Shown: positions 33,793 through 45,200, numbered from the stretch's first letter. The stretch: 64,000 nucleotides of DNA from Pseudoips prasinana (GCA_951640165.1 OX621252.1:15211934-15275933), one strand, 5' to 3'. Made by a program: numbers and translations. Notes: generated by a model from the sequence alone, not told the origin.

Positions 33793-34798
33793 CCCTAGAA
33801 TACTAATATAATTTTTATACTACTTAATACTAATGATCGCTTGGGAGGCTACCTTAACTAAAACAAGTAAGTTTTGTTTTATACTTTTTTATTACAAGTT
33901 AAAAAAAATAATCAATCAAATAGGTCAATCTCTGCCTTTCCTAAACATATTATAAAATTCTTGAAATTAGTACAATCAGTCTTTTAAATTGAGCCTTAAA
34001 GTTAATACTATTCTCACATATTTTGGCGTCGTAGACATTTAGTATATAAACAAAAACTAATTAAAAATTAAGTAATTATGGTAATAAAAAATAACAATCA
34101 TGTTCTACGTGAATCATTCTATAAAATTATAACAAAATTAAATATTCTAACAATCACATTTTAATGGCACATATATTTAAAATCAGTCTTTTAATTTTCA
34201 TTAATCAGAGATTCTGAAGTCGTTTCTGTAGCTGGAAAATTGGGTCGTGGAAGAGTTGATGTGGTACTCTGATTGCTGGTTGATGGCTCTGGAAATGTTG
34301 GGACTTCATCGAGTTGTTCAGTGAAGAGGGTAGTGATAGGTGAGAGTTCATTTTCTTGCTGATGAGGAACAAAATATGTAGGATCAGCAACACTGTCATC
34401 AGAGTCGTAGTCTTGCACTTCTAAATTATCTTCTATTTCACTCTCCGAGTCACCATTCAACAAAATATTTTCAATTGCATTGTCGTCCATTTTTGTCTGC
34501 AAAGATAGTATTTGTTAATATAACTGTACTATATAATATTTCAGAATAAAATACAATAACTAAAAAACAAGTATATAAAAATTAATTACCTTAAATACTA
34601 CTGATCGCCTATCAGGCGATCGAGAGGTCAATAACTCGCCAACGGTAGGATCCCGCGGGACGCGCGTCTACTATCCACCGCGGCGCGGGGGGCACTGAGT
34701 TGGCACGAGCGCACATGTTATAATCGCCGCGCAAATTTGACTTACAGCGAAAAATGTTATGAGTCGCGGCCTCGCAGGCGATGGTTAGTATTCTAGGG
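33793..34798 (-). mobile_element. piggyBac-type relic with TTAA target duplications
   Basis: Ends CCCTAGAATACTAA at 33793 and TTAGTATTCTAGGG at 34798, mirror images flanked by TTAA on both sides (33789-33792, 34799-34802), exactly as piggyBac elements insert. The 1.0-kb body holds only the start of a transposase gene (next entry) followed by AT-rich DNA up to the left end, so most of the transposase is deleted. The right end (34600-34760) is strikingly CpG-rich and probably contains the element's promoter. Confidence 0.85.
34191..34490 (-). pseudogene. piggyBac-type transposase, N-terminal acidic region only
   Basis: ATG at 34490 opens a 99-codon frame starting MDDNAIENILLNGDSESEIE and rich in Asp, Glu and Ser, then Ser/Thr/Pro. 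Such an acidic, disordered leader is typical of the N terminus of piggyBac family transposases. The DDE domain and the C-terminal cysteine-rich domain are absent; a stop follows LINEN. Just upstream, TTTGCAG precedes the ATG by ten bases and looks like a 3' splice site, so the intact gene may have had a 5' non-coding exon in the CpG-rich end. Position inside a TTAA-flanked element supports the assignment; the peptide alone would not. Confidence 0.65.
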
Positions 34799-34802
34799 TT
34801 AA

Positions 34803-34865
34803 AGGTTAAAATTGGTTTATTGTAGGTTTCTTATTTTAACCCTTAAAGGTTAAAATTGGTTTGGT
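34803..34865. repeat. Short tandem copies of a TTTAACCCTTAA-type word
   Basis: The words 'ggtttcttattttaaccctt' and 'aaaggttaaaattggttt' recur just outside both ends of the piggyBac relic (33765-33790 and 34803-34865), so the element landed in a small local repeat containing several TTAA sites. Confidence 0.7.
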
Positions 34866-34912
34866 GATGGTTTCTTATTTTAACCCTTAAAGGGTTAAAA
34901 TAAGAAACCATC
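34866..34912. repeat. Perfect palindrome, 23-bp arms, 1-base centre
   Basis: Arms 34866-34888 and 34890-34912 are exact reverse complements with one base between them. It directly follows the TTAACCC tandem words, so it is an inverted extra copy of that unit. Confidence 0.95.
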
Positions 34913-35139
34913 AACAATACGTCAGTTTTCTCGAGTTTAGGGCCAAGGCGCGGGCACGACTAGCTTTTTGTATCTACTGCTGGACTAGGCGTATCCAGGC
35001 AAGCAGCAAAGGCAAAGGCCACCTCTCATTGTATGAGGAGGCCATTGCCTTGACGTGGGCTATTAATATGCTGCGTTATATCACACATATGTAAACTACT
35101 GTTTGTTGTTTAGTAAAGTAGTAAAATTAATAAAATAAA

Positions 35140-35580
35140 TAAAAAATGTTTTTATTCACGTAGACTTTAAAAAAGCGCTTGTAAATAGTCAGAACATGTT
35201 TGTAGTAATATAGTTGTATACATTATTATTTCTAGTAACATAGATATTTAGGTACACATTGTATGAAAACATTTATAAAATTTATTTTATTATAGCAATG
35301 ATATTTAGCTAGCTCGTATCAAGTTATTGTCAAGAGATTATGTTTAATTATCTAGTTTAAGACTAATATTTTTACTACATATTTTCAATGGTTCTGTCTA
35401 TATTAAGGTCTTATTATTATGACGGACCTTGTGTTAATAACGACGCTTTAATGCTACCACCGGATCCAGTGCGCCCCAAATGAGAAGACCCAGCGAAACA
35501 AACTCAGTGGGTTCATCTACTACCGGTTTCAACACGACCCAGTTGAGACGGTCCGGCGAAACATACTCAAGCGGGCATGA
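35140..35580 (-). repeat. Family A repeat, long copy 3
   Basis: Aligned over its length with 7346-7790 in the same orientation. The coding-like block (35420-35575) reads YVSPDRLNWVVLKPVVDEP, SLGLLIWGALDPVVALK on the minus strand. A small deletion removes part of the peptide end relative to the other copy. Confidence 0.8.
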
Positions 35581-35789
35581 ACACGGGATTTGGTCCAATT
35601 AGAGTAATTATTTAGTAGGCAAACACAATATATGCTCGATCGGTTGTCTGAATGCTTATTATTTTAGATTATATTTAGGTATACAAAAGAAAAACTTCGA
35701 AACAATTACATTATTTATTTTGAGACAGAGTCAATAATTTTAAATTAAGTATATGATAGCAATCATTTACAGATAGTTCACGTAACTCA

Positions 35790-37320
35790 GCAGATCAGTC
35801 ATGTCTATATGGCTACAAGATCTCCAGCGAGCAATGTGCAGGTAGGTAGTGAGAGCCAGACGTCTTTGTCATCGATGTACTCTTTAGTGGTGTAATAACC
35901 CCTAGCCATAAGTACACGTTTAATATGTGTTTTTAAACTTTTGTCAGGCAGGTCAGTAATTTCAGTAGGAAGCTTGTTATAAAACCTAATACAATTTCCT
36001 AAAAATGATTTATTAGTTATGCTTACTCTAAAGCCTGGCATGGCTAGTTTGTTTTTATTCCTAGTATTTATATTATGCAGTTCACTTTTCTTTTTATATG
36101 TATTAGTATTTTTTCTAACAAACATTATATTCTGATATATATATTCCGATGGTACAGTAAGTATATTTATTTCTTTAAACAAATTTCGCAATGAATCGCG
36201 ACTGCCTAAACCATAAATGGCTCTGACTGCTCTTTTCTGCAATACAAAAATAGTACCTATGTCAGCCGTCGAACCCCACAGCAGATTGCGATACGACATA
36301 ATGCTATGAAAGTACGCGAAATACACTAGTCTAGCAGTTTGTTCATCTGACAATTGTCTTATTTTCCAGACAACATAGGAAGCCGAACTTAATTTACCTG
36401 CTAACTTTTCAATCTGAGGACCCCATTGCAATTTTGAATCAAGTGTCAATTCAAAAAAAAAAGGTCGATGGGACTAAGTCTAATATTTCCGCATTAAGTG
36501 CAACTGTCGGTACAATTTGAGTCACATTCAGCAATGAGAACCTGACTTAGTTTTCCCTGCATTTAACAAGAGATTATTTGCCGAAAACCATTCTGATATA
36601 AGGCTGAGTGTTTTATTATGTTCAACAAGATCTTTATCCTTCCTATTTACTTTAAATATGGGCGACGTATCATCAGCGAATAAAACCATGTCTGATACTT
36701 TCTCTACCAGACAAGGGAGTTCAATTATATAAAATGGAAATAAAAATGGGCCCAATATAGATCCTTAGGGCACCCCCATTTTCACAGGAAGACGTGCCAA
36801 AGTGATACCGGCTATCGAAACGATATGTTCTCACACCGGTAAATAGGACATCACAAGATCATGAGATGTGCCAGATATTCCATAATACTTCAGTTTAACA
36901 ATGATTGTACGGTGATCAACGCAATCGAAAGCCTTAAAGTTACACTTATACAGCCATTGAAGATGGCTGCAAGGATTGTAGCAATGTTTAGTATGATTGA
37001 TTCAATTGCTTTAACAGACAGTCCCCACAAATCTTCTGTGCCTTTCCTTTTAATACTCTTAAAAGCTTTTATAATACCATCACTTGATACAGATTAAAAA
37101 CTAAATTTAGGCACAGTTTGATATAAACTTTGATTTAAAAAGGGTTCAGCCACATCTGGTGATGAGAGACACTTAGTAATATCCACGGGTATATTTGCAA
37201 AAAAAAGCACTTAAAAAATCGGCAATGGTAAGCTTGTCTGAAACCAGTTCATCACCAATATTCAATACTACTGTTTGATCTCTTAATCTACTTTCACTAG
37301 TTTCAGTATTCATTATTTGC
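35790..37320 (-). pseudogene. LINE reverse transcriptase pseudogene
   Basis: In minus-strand order: TWQIMNTETSESRLRDQTV and DELVSDKLTIADFLSAFFAN (domain before the RT), PVDITKCL, SSDGIIKAFKSIKRKGTED (fingers), an apparent deletion, DHRTIIVKLKYYGI (motif A region altered), GSILGPFLFPFYIIELP (motif B), VLFADDTSPIFK (motif C with both Asp), then MTLDSKLQWGPQIEKLAGKL and NCIRFYNKLPTEITDLPD (thumb and C terminus). Several frame changes (near 36450-36530 and 36760) and a deletion disable it. A Jockey-superfamily LINE; the C-terminal 'FYNKLP' segment resembles the relics at 38190 and 49965. Confidence 0.8.
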
Positions 37321-37324
37321 CAAG

Positions 37325-37880
37325 TAGTATTAATGATGAATGGGTTTGGAAATCCATTCTGTCCAAAACTCTAAATAAACTACCAAAAGCCATAGCCAAT
37401 AAGCTTGGAACGAAAAATAAGCATAAAATGAAGTATCAAAATCCCATGGAGCCCATTTTAGATAATTAGACGAAAATGTATAATTTCCCTAACTTAAAAA
37501 AATCTTGTATTTAAACATAAAAGTAGGAGTTATGTTTGTAAATTAATTATTTTTTATATGTTAATAAGTATTCTTTAATAATAGATAATTATTATTGTTA
37601 CCACACAACATACAGTAAGATTATAATAATAAAGGTTCGTAATATGATAATTCAAATAAACAAATTTTTATCACTCATTAAAAATACTTTATATAGAATT
37701 ATTTGTAATTAATTTTATTGCGAATTCGCATAGATAACCTGTGCTGACAACTAAAAAAGGTCATTATTTACATCTTACTCAAAACTCTTACAATCTGTAT
37801 ATACATTATTGTGATTTTTTTCCAGCAATCTACAAAATCTAACTGATATGTGATAATGTTTTGGAGAAATTCAAAATAAG
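37325..37880. other. AT-rich stretch, no gene seen
   Basis: The start may still belong to the LINE relic on the left. No motif, repeat or palindrome recognised beyond that. Confidence 0.4.
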
Positions 37881-37885
37881 ACAAC

Positions 37886-38069
37886 GCCCGCACTAGGGAA
37901 TTTAATACCTGTGTCGCAGGGTACTTCAAACATATAATAGACGGACACAAATTAGATCCAGACTCAGAACAACTATTTATGGGTTACACAAATAGTTGTC
38001 CGGCGCGGGACTCGAACCCGCGACACGAAGCGGCGAGGCGACTGTCTTAGCCGCTGCGGCACGCGTGCA
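37886..38069 (-). repeat. tRNA-derived SINE family 1, copy 2
   Basis: Near full-length reverse-complement match to 27569-27752 with a good B box (plus strand 'gggactcgaacccgcgac'). The head lies at the right end, near 38069. Confidence 0.85.
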
Positions 38070-38189
38070 AACACTAAGTTTTCTTGGCCAAAAAACGATG
38101 GCTACGTTCAATATTAGTTTAAAGAAGAAAAGTTCATAGAACTATATTTACTGACTACGCCATGGCTCTATATCAGTGAAATCGTATTT

Positions 38190-38440
38190 TTTTTAAATAA
38201 GACTGAGTTGTATGTTACCTGCTGGAAGCCGTCGTGAAAGTAACCTCAGAAACAAAGCAAGTCGAACACAATTAATGAGATCCGGTGTATTTTGTGTGGT
38301 ACCGATTCTGTTTAACAAGCTTCCGCTAGAAATCAGATCAATGAAATATGGTACGTTTTCAAGATCAAAGTAAATCGTTTCCTGAAGCATAAAGCTTATT
38401 ATACTAATGACGAATTTTTAAAGGAACAATTTTAATGTAA
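38190..38440 (+). pseudogene. LINE ORF2 C-terminal relic
   Basis: Across two frames the plus strand reads RRESNLRNKASRTQLMRSGV, PILFNKLPLEIRSMKYG and NRFLKHKAYYTNDEFLKEQF-stop. The pattern FNKLPxEI followed by a Lys-rich helix and YYTxxEFL is the C-terminal end of Jockey-superfamily reverse transcriptases. Truncated at the 5' side, with one frame change near 38365. Confidence 0.65.
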
Positions 38441-38720
38441 CTAGATAGTTATATTAAATATTATTATATAATATTTAACAATAATTGTTTAAAAGATTTG
38501 AAACATGTGAAATTGCTTGCCTAGATGGTACAACATGGCTGTACTGTTATAACTTTATCAATAATACCTTTGTTAACTATATTTACAAATAAAACATGTA
38601 TACCTACATTTAAAAAAAATATAATAACATAATGGTAACTTTATATAAGAAATAATTCGCTTATTTTGCTACTAGCATTGACAATGGTTGTCCATCAGCA
38701 CCGTACGTGTTTAGCAAGCA

Positions 38721-38885
38721 TCTGGTGAATCAATTAGCTGCGGAGGTATTTCCGATCCGGTTTAACATAGAAACTTTCAAAATGCGAGCCTTTTTCTTCA
38801 TTAAAGGCCGGCAACGCACTTATGGCCCCTCTAGTGTTGTGAGTCTGTCCAGGCGGTGTTCACTTACCATAATGTGACCCGATTA
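38721..38885 (+). repeat. CR1-like LINE 3' end, copy 2
   Basis: Begins in the C-terminal codons ('gtgaatcaattagctgcgga', 'ggtatttccgatccgg'), then 'aaaggccggcaacgcactta', 'gttcacttaccataatgtga' and 'cccgatt'. Same family as 41920-42285, with more base changes. Confidence 0.75.
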
Positions 38886-38889
38886 ATAG

Positions 38890-40009
38890 TGGATATAACT
38901 AAAGGAGAATGTTGTCTATGAAACTGAACACCGGGTAGCACATCAACATGTAATATACACAAAAAAATAAATTAACTGCCCATACAAGAATAACGATTAT
39001 TTGATGCATTTTGTACGGGGCGCCTAAAAATTAGACGCCAAAGGTTAATCTCAATTGAAACTGGCCGCCGTGGCCGAAATCCCACCAGTAGGATATTATT
39101 GCTCTTGTATATGTGGCCCACAGAAATAATACGTATATATTTTTTTCAGATCCTGAGCGACAGTGGTTTAATGTTGATTCATGAATTAAAAACTATATTT
39201 AGAGATGAAATTCAGCTTGGAGACTAATAACTTGAGGACACTAAAGTTAAGCACAATTCAGAGTTGAATTTTTCCGTAACATTAAAAATTCACCGTTACG
39301 AATTTTGGAAGCGAGAACTTAAATAAAATACTAAATTTATCCAAAAGATCCGAATATTACGGATAAAATCTAATGGTAATTCTTTTCAATCGGTTTATTT
39401 CAATGCCGGCTTAGAATTTCTATTAGTTCGAGCTATATTAGAAGATATTTTGTTTAGCCACAGTTCAGCGGTAGAATAATAAGTAGCGGAGTAAATAAAC
39501 GAGTGCCCCTACTAACGGGCTAAATCCTTCGCCGCACTAATATTACTGAATGGCGTTCCTGCTTTATTTTCCTGAAGGGATTAAGTTCAGAAAACCGGAA
39601 AATATTACACCTTTTGGGATTCTTTCATCTTTCTGTGGAGGATTTGTGAGATCCTTATTGACCCGCAGCGAGAAAATCTCGGGGATATTTGTGTTACTTC
39701 TCGTGCATGTTTGTGATTATAATCTCCTATATATTTACGTGAAAAGCACGCTTTTTTTAGATTTAATAATTAATAATAATTTTATTTTATTCCTCCACAA
39801 AGGTAGTTACAATACTTACAACTAAATTATTATCTATACATTTTCCTTTGTGAGAGCTGGTGTCTGAAGTAGGTTTCTTATAGAACCTGTATTACAGATC
39901 ACCAGGCCCTCGGCCGCTTCGAAGTGGACAGATATGCTGTCTTACATTTAATTTTATTGTTAACTACATAGGAGAGACAATTTTTTATAAGTTAAAGAAT
40001 TTATTATAT

Positions 40010-40010
<1 letters not shown>
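38890..40010. other. No gene recognised
   Basis: A short stretch at 39062-39100 ('ggccgccgtggccgaaatcc') resembles the palindromic word at 6440 and may be a SINE or LINE trace. A 91-codon frame at 39550-39825 has a Leu/Phe-rich composition but no motif. The DNA is otherwise AT-rich. Confidence 0.4.
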
Positions 40011-40048
<38 letters not shown>

Positions 40049-40050
40049 TA
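40011..40050. repeat. (TA)n microsatellite
   Basis: Almost pure TA with one CA interruption; abuts the left arm of the 246-bp inverted duplication. A second (TA) run with a TG tail lies at 40300-40332, on the other side of that arm. Confidence 0.9.
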
Positions 40051-40054
40051 TAGA

Positions 40055-40300
40055 AGAACGGGCTCAACGCGCCATATTAAAGGTTGGATGGCGTATTCCC
40101 TTTCTATTCCCGACAACGACCTTGCAGAGTATTAACAGTCCGACAGCAGTTTATATTAAATATAACGATGAAAACCCATTCACTTACTCCATATGCCCCA
40201 CTTAAACTAGCTGACAAGCGACGAAAACACAATGTCTGTCCCACTGGCTCCTTTAGAACCCTCCTTGCACGTGGGAGTTTCTCCCATCTCGGTGGTCCCG
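40055..40300 (+). repeat. Inverted duplication of a LINE C terminus, left arm
   Basis: These 246 bases are the reverse complement of 40465-40710 with only one difference that I can see. They encode on the plus strand the same C-terminal peptide (for example YSRQRPCRVLTVRQQF, ADKRRKHNVCPTGSF). Separation by only 164 bases and near identity point to a recent event. Confidence 0.9.
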
Positions 40301-40375
40301 TATATATATATATATATGTGTGTGTATGTGTGACTTTATGTGGTTATTATGTATTCCGTGTTTTGGTAATCTTGT

Positions 40376-41235
40376 TCAATTAGCCAGTTGGTACGTAACT
40401 ATAGTTTTACATTCCGTTTTAGATTTTGGATATAAATTTAAAATTTTGTTAAGTTTGTTGTAAACGAGACCACCGAGATGGGAGAAACTCCCACGTGCAA
40501 GGAGGGTTCTAAAGGAGCCAGTGGGACAGACATTGTGTTTTCGTCGCTTGTCAGCTAGTTTAAGTGGGGCATATGGAGTAAGTGAATGGGTTTTCATCGT
40601 TATATTTAATATAAACTGCTGTCGGACTGTTAATACTCTGCAAGGTCGTTGTCGGGAATAGAAAGGGAATACGCCATCCAACCTTTAATATGGCGCGTTG
40701 AGCCCGTTCTAATTTCAAAAGTGAAGTTTTAGTAGCACCACCCCAAGATATGATACAGTACGATGTAATTGATTGGCATAGAGCTTGGTATACCAATTTT
40801 ATGACTGATTTGTCCGCAATATGACGTAGATTTTTGAAGATGTAAATAAGTTTACGTAATCTGGATGAGAGTAGGTCGATATGATGGTGGAACTTTAATC
40901 TATAGTCAATTTGATCGCCAAGGTATTTAACACAGTCCGTACTGGTTAGATTAGGGCAACGGCATGGTAGGTCCTCTGTCTTGCAATTGTGAGCTTTGAT
41001 GATAAAAGAGCCAGGGGGCTGGCCTGTGCAAGCAGGAGAAAAGGCAATATATATTTTGTTTTCTCTATATTTAATGTTAGTGAGTTTGTAGCCAGCCATC
41101 TAGAAATATGATCAAAGCCCGTCTGTGCATAACCGAAAGCGTCAGACCAGGTCTTCCCATGAAAAATGAGGGCAGTATCATCGGCGTAAGTGAATATATC
41201 TCCATTTTGGAGGCAGTGTTTACAGAGGTCATTTA
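40376..41235 (-). pseudogene. LINE reverse transcriptase, 5'-truncated
   Basis: On the minus strand: INDLCKHCLQNGDIFTYADD (motif C, both Asp near 41180), FHGKTWSDAFGYAQTG, then MAGYKLTNIKYRENKIYIAF, STDCVKYLGDQIDYRLKFHH, RKLIYIFKNLRHIADKSVIK and SWGGATKTSLLKLERAQRAI. After a frame change between about 40680 and 40560 the C terminus continues LADKRRKHNVCPTGSF and ends TIVTYQLAN-stop. The 3' untranslated region runs to a (TA)n/(CA)n tail near 40301-40332. It starts abruptly at a palindrome (41203-41275), so motifs A and B are absent. The closest relative in the window is the LINE at 46.4 kb (shared WGGATK, ERAQRA segments). Confidence 0.85.
40465..40710 (-). repeat. Inverted duplication of a LINE C terminus, right arm
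   Basis: This arm is continuous with the reverse transcriptase relic on its right and with its 3' end on its left, so it is the original, and the left arm (40055-40300) is the inverted extra copy. Confidence 0.9.
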
Positions 41236-41275
41236 TACATATTAAATGACCTCTGTAAACACTGCCTCCAAAATG
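41203..41275. repeat. Perfect palindrome, 33-bp arms, 7-base loop
   Basis: Arms 41203-41235 and 41243-41275 are exact reverse complements. The left arm is LINE coding sequence (the segment just before the YADD box); the right arm is its inverted copy, and LINE similarity stops at the loop. Confidence 0.95.
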
Positions 41276-41464
41276 ACTATAGATTTTAGAATATATGCTT
41301 TTTCTATTTTTTTAATTTGGTTCTATAATAAAGCGTGTTTTAGTTTATTTAAACTACACCCAGTTATGCCGGTTTTCTAACGATGTTTTCTTTCACCTTT
41401 TAAGTACGAGATAATTATTTTTTAATAAGGCAACAAAATAAAAGAAGTTAGATAATAATAATAT

Positions 41465-41745
41465 TGAATTCGTACCTTAATATAGACAGAACCATAGCTA
41501 AAACTATATCCGATAATTAAACTTAAACATAATCTCTTTGACAATAACTTAATACAAGCTAACTAAATATTATAACTATTATAAAATAAATTTTATAAAT
41601 GTTTTCATACAATCCGTGAACATAAATATCTATGTAACTAGAAATAATTATGTATACCTACTAAATTATATTACTACAAACATGTTCTGACTATTTACAA
41701 GCGCTTTTTTAAAGTCTTCGTGAAGAGAAACCTTATTTATTTATT
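41465..41745 (+). repeat. Family A repeat, copy 4
   Basis: Same orientation as 1020-1285 and slightly longer at the 5' side ('accttaatatagacagaacc'), which is shared with the reversed copies at 7.6 and 35.4 kb. Ends 'agtcttcgtgaagagaaacc' and a TTTA-rich tail. Confidence 0.8.
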
Positions 41746-41779
41746 TACATATAGAAGACGACTACACAGCATGCCATTA

Positions 41780-41883
41780 CTTTTCTCGCTGGTGGAGGAG
41801 ACGACCGTGAACGCGCCGTAACCACCATCGCCCTCCATGAACTTGAGTACACATTCGTAACGATAAAATGCTCTCTCTGATCC
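41780..41883 (-). repeat. Family C coding-like repeat, copy 2
   Basis: Reads GSERAFYRYECVLKFMEGDG and YGAFTVVSSTSEKSNG on the minus strand without stops. See copy 1 at 12945-13050. It lies between a family A tail and a CR1-like LINE end. Confidence 0.55.
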
Positions 41884-41914
41884 TCCATTGGATAAGCAAC
41901 CCGCGTCTGTGCGC

Positions 41915-42290
41915 ATTAATGAAGAGCGATCACAGTGGCACCATACATCCCTAAATTCAACCCAGATTCAATTCAATTCAATTCAACCCAGAGACCTACC
42001 ACCACATTCCGCCACAAACCCTCCCGCCAAAAGTGGAAATTTCATCGTTAACACCTTGATGAATAGTCATCTGCCACTGTGCGTTTCGCAAGAAATTTCT
42101 TGCCGCGCACAACCACTTTATGGAATCAATTAACTGCGGAGGTATTTCCGATCCTGCATGACATGGCAAACTACAAGAAACGGGCCTATTCCTTTCTTAA
42201 AGGCCGGCAACGCACTTGTGGCTCATCCGGTATTGCGAGTGTCCATGGGCGGCGGTGATCACCTACCATCAGGTGACCCACATACGTCAT
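41915..42290 (+). pseudogene. CR1-like LINE C terminus and 3' end, copy 3
   Basis: The best preserved copy of this family. Plus-strand pieces read ARNFLPRTTTLWNQLTAEVF, HDMANYKKRAYSFLKGRQRT and GIASVHGRR, the C-terminal end of the reverse transcriptase ORF, with a frame change near 42150. The 3' untranslated part is 'gtgatcacctaccatcaggt' and 'gaccca'. A short direct repeat of 'attcaattc' type (41965-41986) is near its left border. Confidence 0.75.
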
Positions 42291-42294
42291 ACCA

Positions 42295-45200
42295 TACAGA
42301 GTTCCAGTTACAGACATTTTCGAAATATATATTTTTTTATTGCAATCTGATACGGGCCGTATGAATGGAAAAATTTGGTTACTGTTTTTATGATGTGTTT
42401 TGGCTCATTGTGGTATTTTTAGTTATGTTTCTTTCATTTTATAATGCGATAATGTACACTAGATATACTAAGGACCTTCAAAGCAACTCACTAAACCACT
42501 GGCTAAATAAATAAAATAACTCGTTCACAACATAAATTAGAAAACTCACTAGGTACTGTAATGTAAAGTCTGCAATGTATTGAGACACGCAGTCATTAAC
42601 CTAACTACCACTCCGTGTTAACAACGCAGGCATGCATTAGTTTTGCTCGGATTCTTCGCTGAGCAGTTTACTTTAGATTGCTTTAAGTATAAATCAACCT
42701 TTAGCACGAACAGGTCATTAATTTGCAGCTTTTATAACTTTTAAAATCCAAAATGGAAGTGTAACGTTATGAAGAATCTTAAAACGAATATACTTACGGA
42801 TTTCAAAAAGATTGATGAGATGATTATAATAACGTCTATATAGGACCAACTTAAAAGTATCAATCATACCCTACTTCGGTTAATTAAATTATAAAGAACT
42901 TTAAACGGTATATTGAATATTAATGTGTACTCTAGGAACTATACTAAAGCCGATAGTAAAGTTTATAGATTGTTCGTCTGATTCTCACTACAGCAAAAAT
43001 GTTGATTTAAGAATGGCTTAGAATGTTTGGTTTATATATTATAATGCTATTGGTAATGGGATTTTTTCTTATTTTTATTTATTAGGGACAATAACAGTTA
43101 CATGTTAGGTATAACAACAAAAGTCTTACGCTAAATTAACAAACATATAACCCACAACATTGTCCACAGATTAATTGAAATTATTAGAAAAAAGAAAACG
43201 AATGGGTGTTAAACAATATCAAGAACGTAAGAATATCAGCTTGATCTTTCATTCATAGTAATTTAATTGATTAACTGATATAATTGATTATTTGTTAGAG
43301 AGAATATATCGAGTTCCATAAATAATCTAACCAATTACGAGTAACTAATACTTATAATTTTTAATGAAGAAACAACTACACACGTTGTCTAACTATGTGT
43401 TTACAGAATATGGATTGACTATAGAAAACTTCGCTGGCAATCTTAATAAGATTATTGTGAATATTTATTATTACTGAAACTACTGAGAAGCTATTTCGCT
43501 CTCGCTCGCTGAACATTTGTAACTGTGCTTAGTTCCTCTAGATTTTTCACCTTTATGGACCAATAAATCATCTCCGAGACAAACTTGTTTCGTTCTATAA
43601 ACTTCCAGGCTATCATAAGTTTTTTTAGGTATATAAGCGAACTATCAGTGTTTACTTACTTGGAGGCATCGCGATTATATATGTGTATCTGTTTATATGT
43701 TAAGGCTAAACAAGAATTTATAATTCTATTAAAATACTACCGACTGACAAAGATATTAGGAAATAAAAACAAAGTGTTTCACTGATATCTCTACAATAAA
43801 TGTCCACATGACTCCATAAACATGAGTTTATATAAACTTATCCATTTTATTTTCTATTATTTTGAGATCGCGATGGCCACTTATTGCATATTGTTATTCT
43901 GATCTCAGTGTTTTAGATATAGTATTTTATTTGCCTATGTTGTTCCACTGTTGGGCAAGGGTTCCTCTAAAGTTTTTCATATGTCGCGGTCTACAGAATG
44001 CGTCACCCAGTTTTGGTCATAAGGGACTAAATCATCGCTACTACGGTTCCGAGTCCTACATAATTTAATTTTATACAATTTCTGTATTCGAAATAAGCTC
44101 ACGTGGCATTCAATCATGGTTATGCAGTCGTACTTATTGTTTAGTAAATGAAGTCTTTTATTATTCATTTATAAATAACTTAATAAATCATGACATAATT
44201 CATTTATTAAACAATAAGACTCTCATTGCAAAATGAATGAGAGTTTAACTTATCTCGATGTTTATGTTAAAGAATTTTCAATAAATAGTTCTATAATCCT
44301 ATTTGGAACATTTTTACCGCTTTGTGAAAAGGCCATTCGGTTGATTAGCCACTCTTGAAGGTATAAATAAAAATCTATATCATTACATATTTAACGTTTA
44401 CACATGGCTAGCGACACGACATAAAAGAGGTCAGGTACAGAACTGACGGCTTTGCTCTACGAGACACGGGGGTATAATACCGTCAAATCCCAACCTTCGG
44501 GCTGATACTGAGAAATATTCTTAACAGAAAAATTACTTTTTTACTCCGATCCGAGACTTAGCACTTTATTATCGTCGTTTAAACTAGTTACCGCTAAACC
44601 AACGAGGCAGTGATAAACCTATTGGCTGGTATGGGTGGCTGAGTGTCAAACATTTAAACTTCATTTATATATCTTCCTCCTCTCTCCTAAATCTATACCC
44701 AGAGATCCGCAATTGATACCTACCTTATTATACCTACCAACTTATATACATATATTGTAGAATGCAATAAAGAATAGAGAATGGATGATATTATGTGTAA
44801 CACAATAAAATAAAAATTATAAAACTAAAATTCGACTCCGGGAAACTTTTACTGAAAAGGATAAAAACTAGAGGTAATTTTCCATGGTCAGATAATAGTG
44901 CGGAGTGCTCAAGACGATCCATTTGTGAGACTAAATATAAAAAATTGCTTTGTGAAATAGACAAAACCAAAATTCACTTTCCAAACGACAGCACAAACAT
45001 TTTTTCGCGGTTTTAGAAACCCTCTTTTCCTCTCTCATTTGAAGTTTATTTTTCTCTTTACAATCACGTTTTAAAACCACACATTCTTCCATCGCTGTAA
45101 TCAAACCTCGGCTCGACAAATGTGGTCTTGATAAATTTCCAATAAGTGATAATTGAAGCATTCTCGAGCGATTCAACATTAATATTAAACTGAAGTTGTC

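Noticed and set aside
40011..40335. CRISPR-like or satellite array
   Set aside because: The repeated TA and TG tracts are microsatellites. No direct repeats with unique spacers were seen anywhere in the window.
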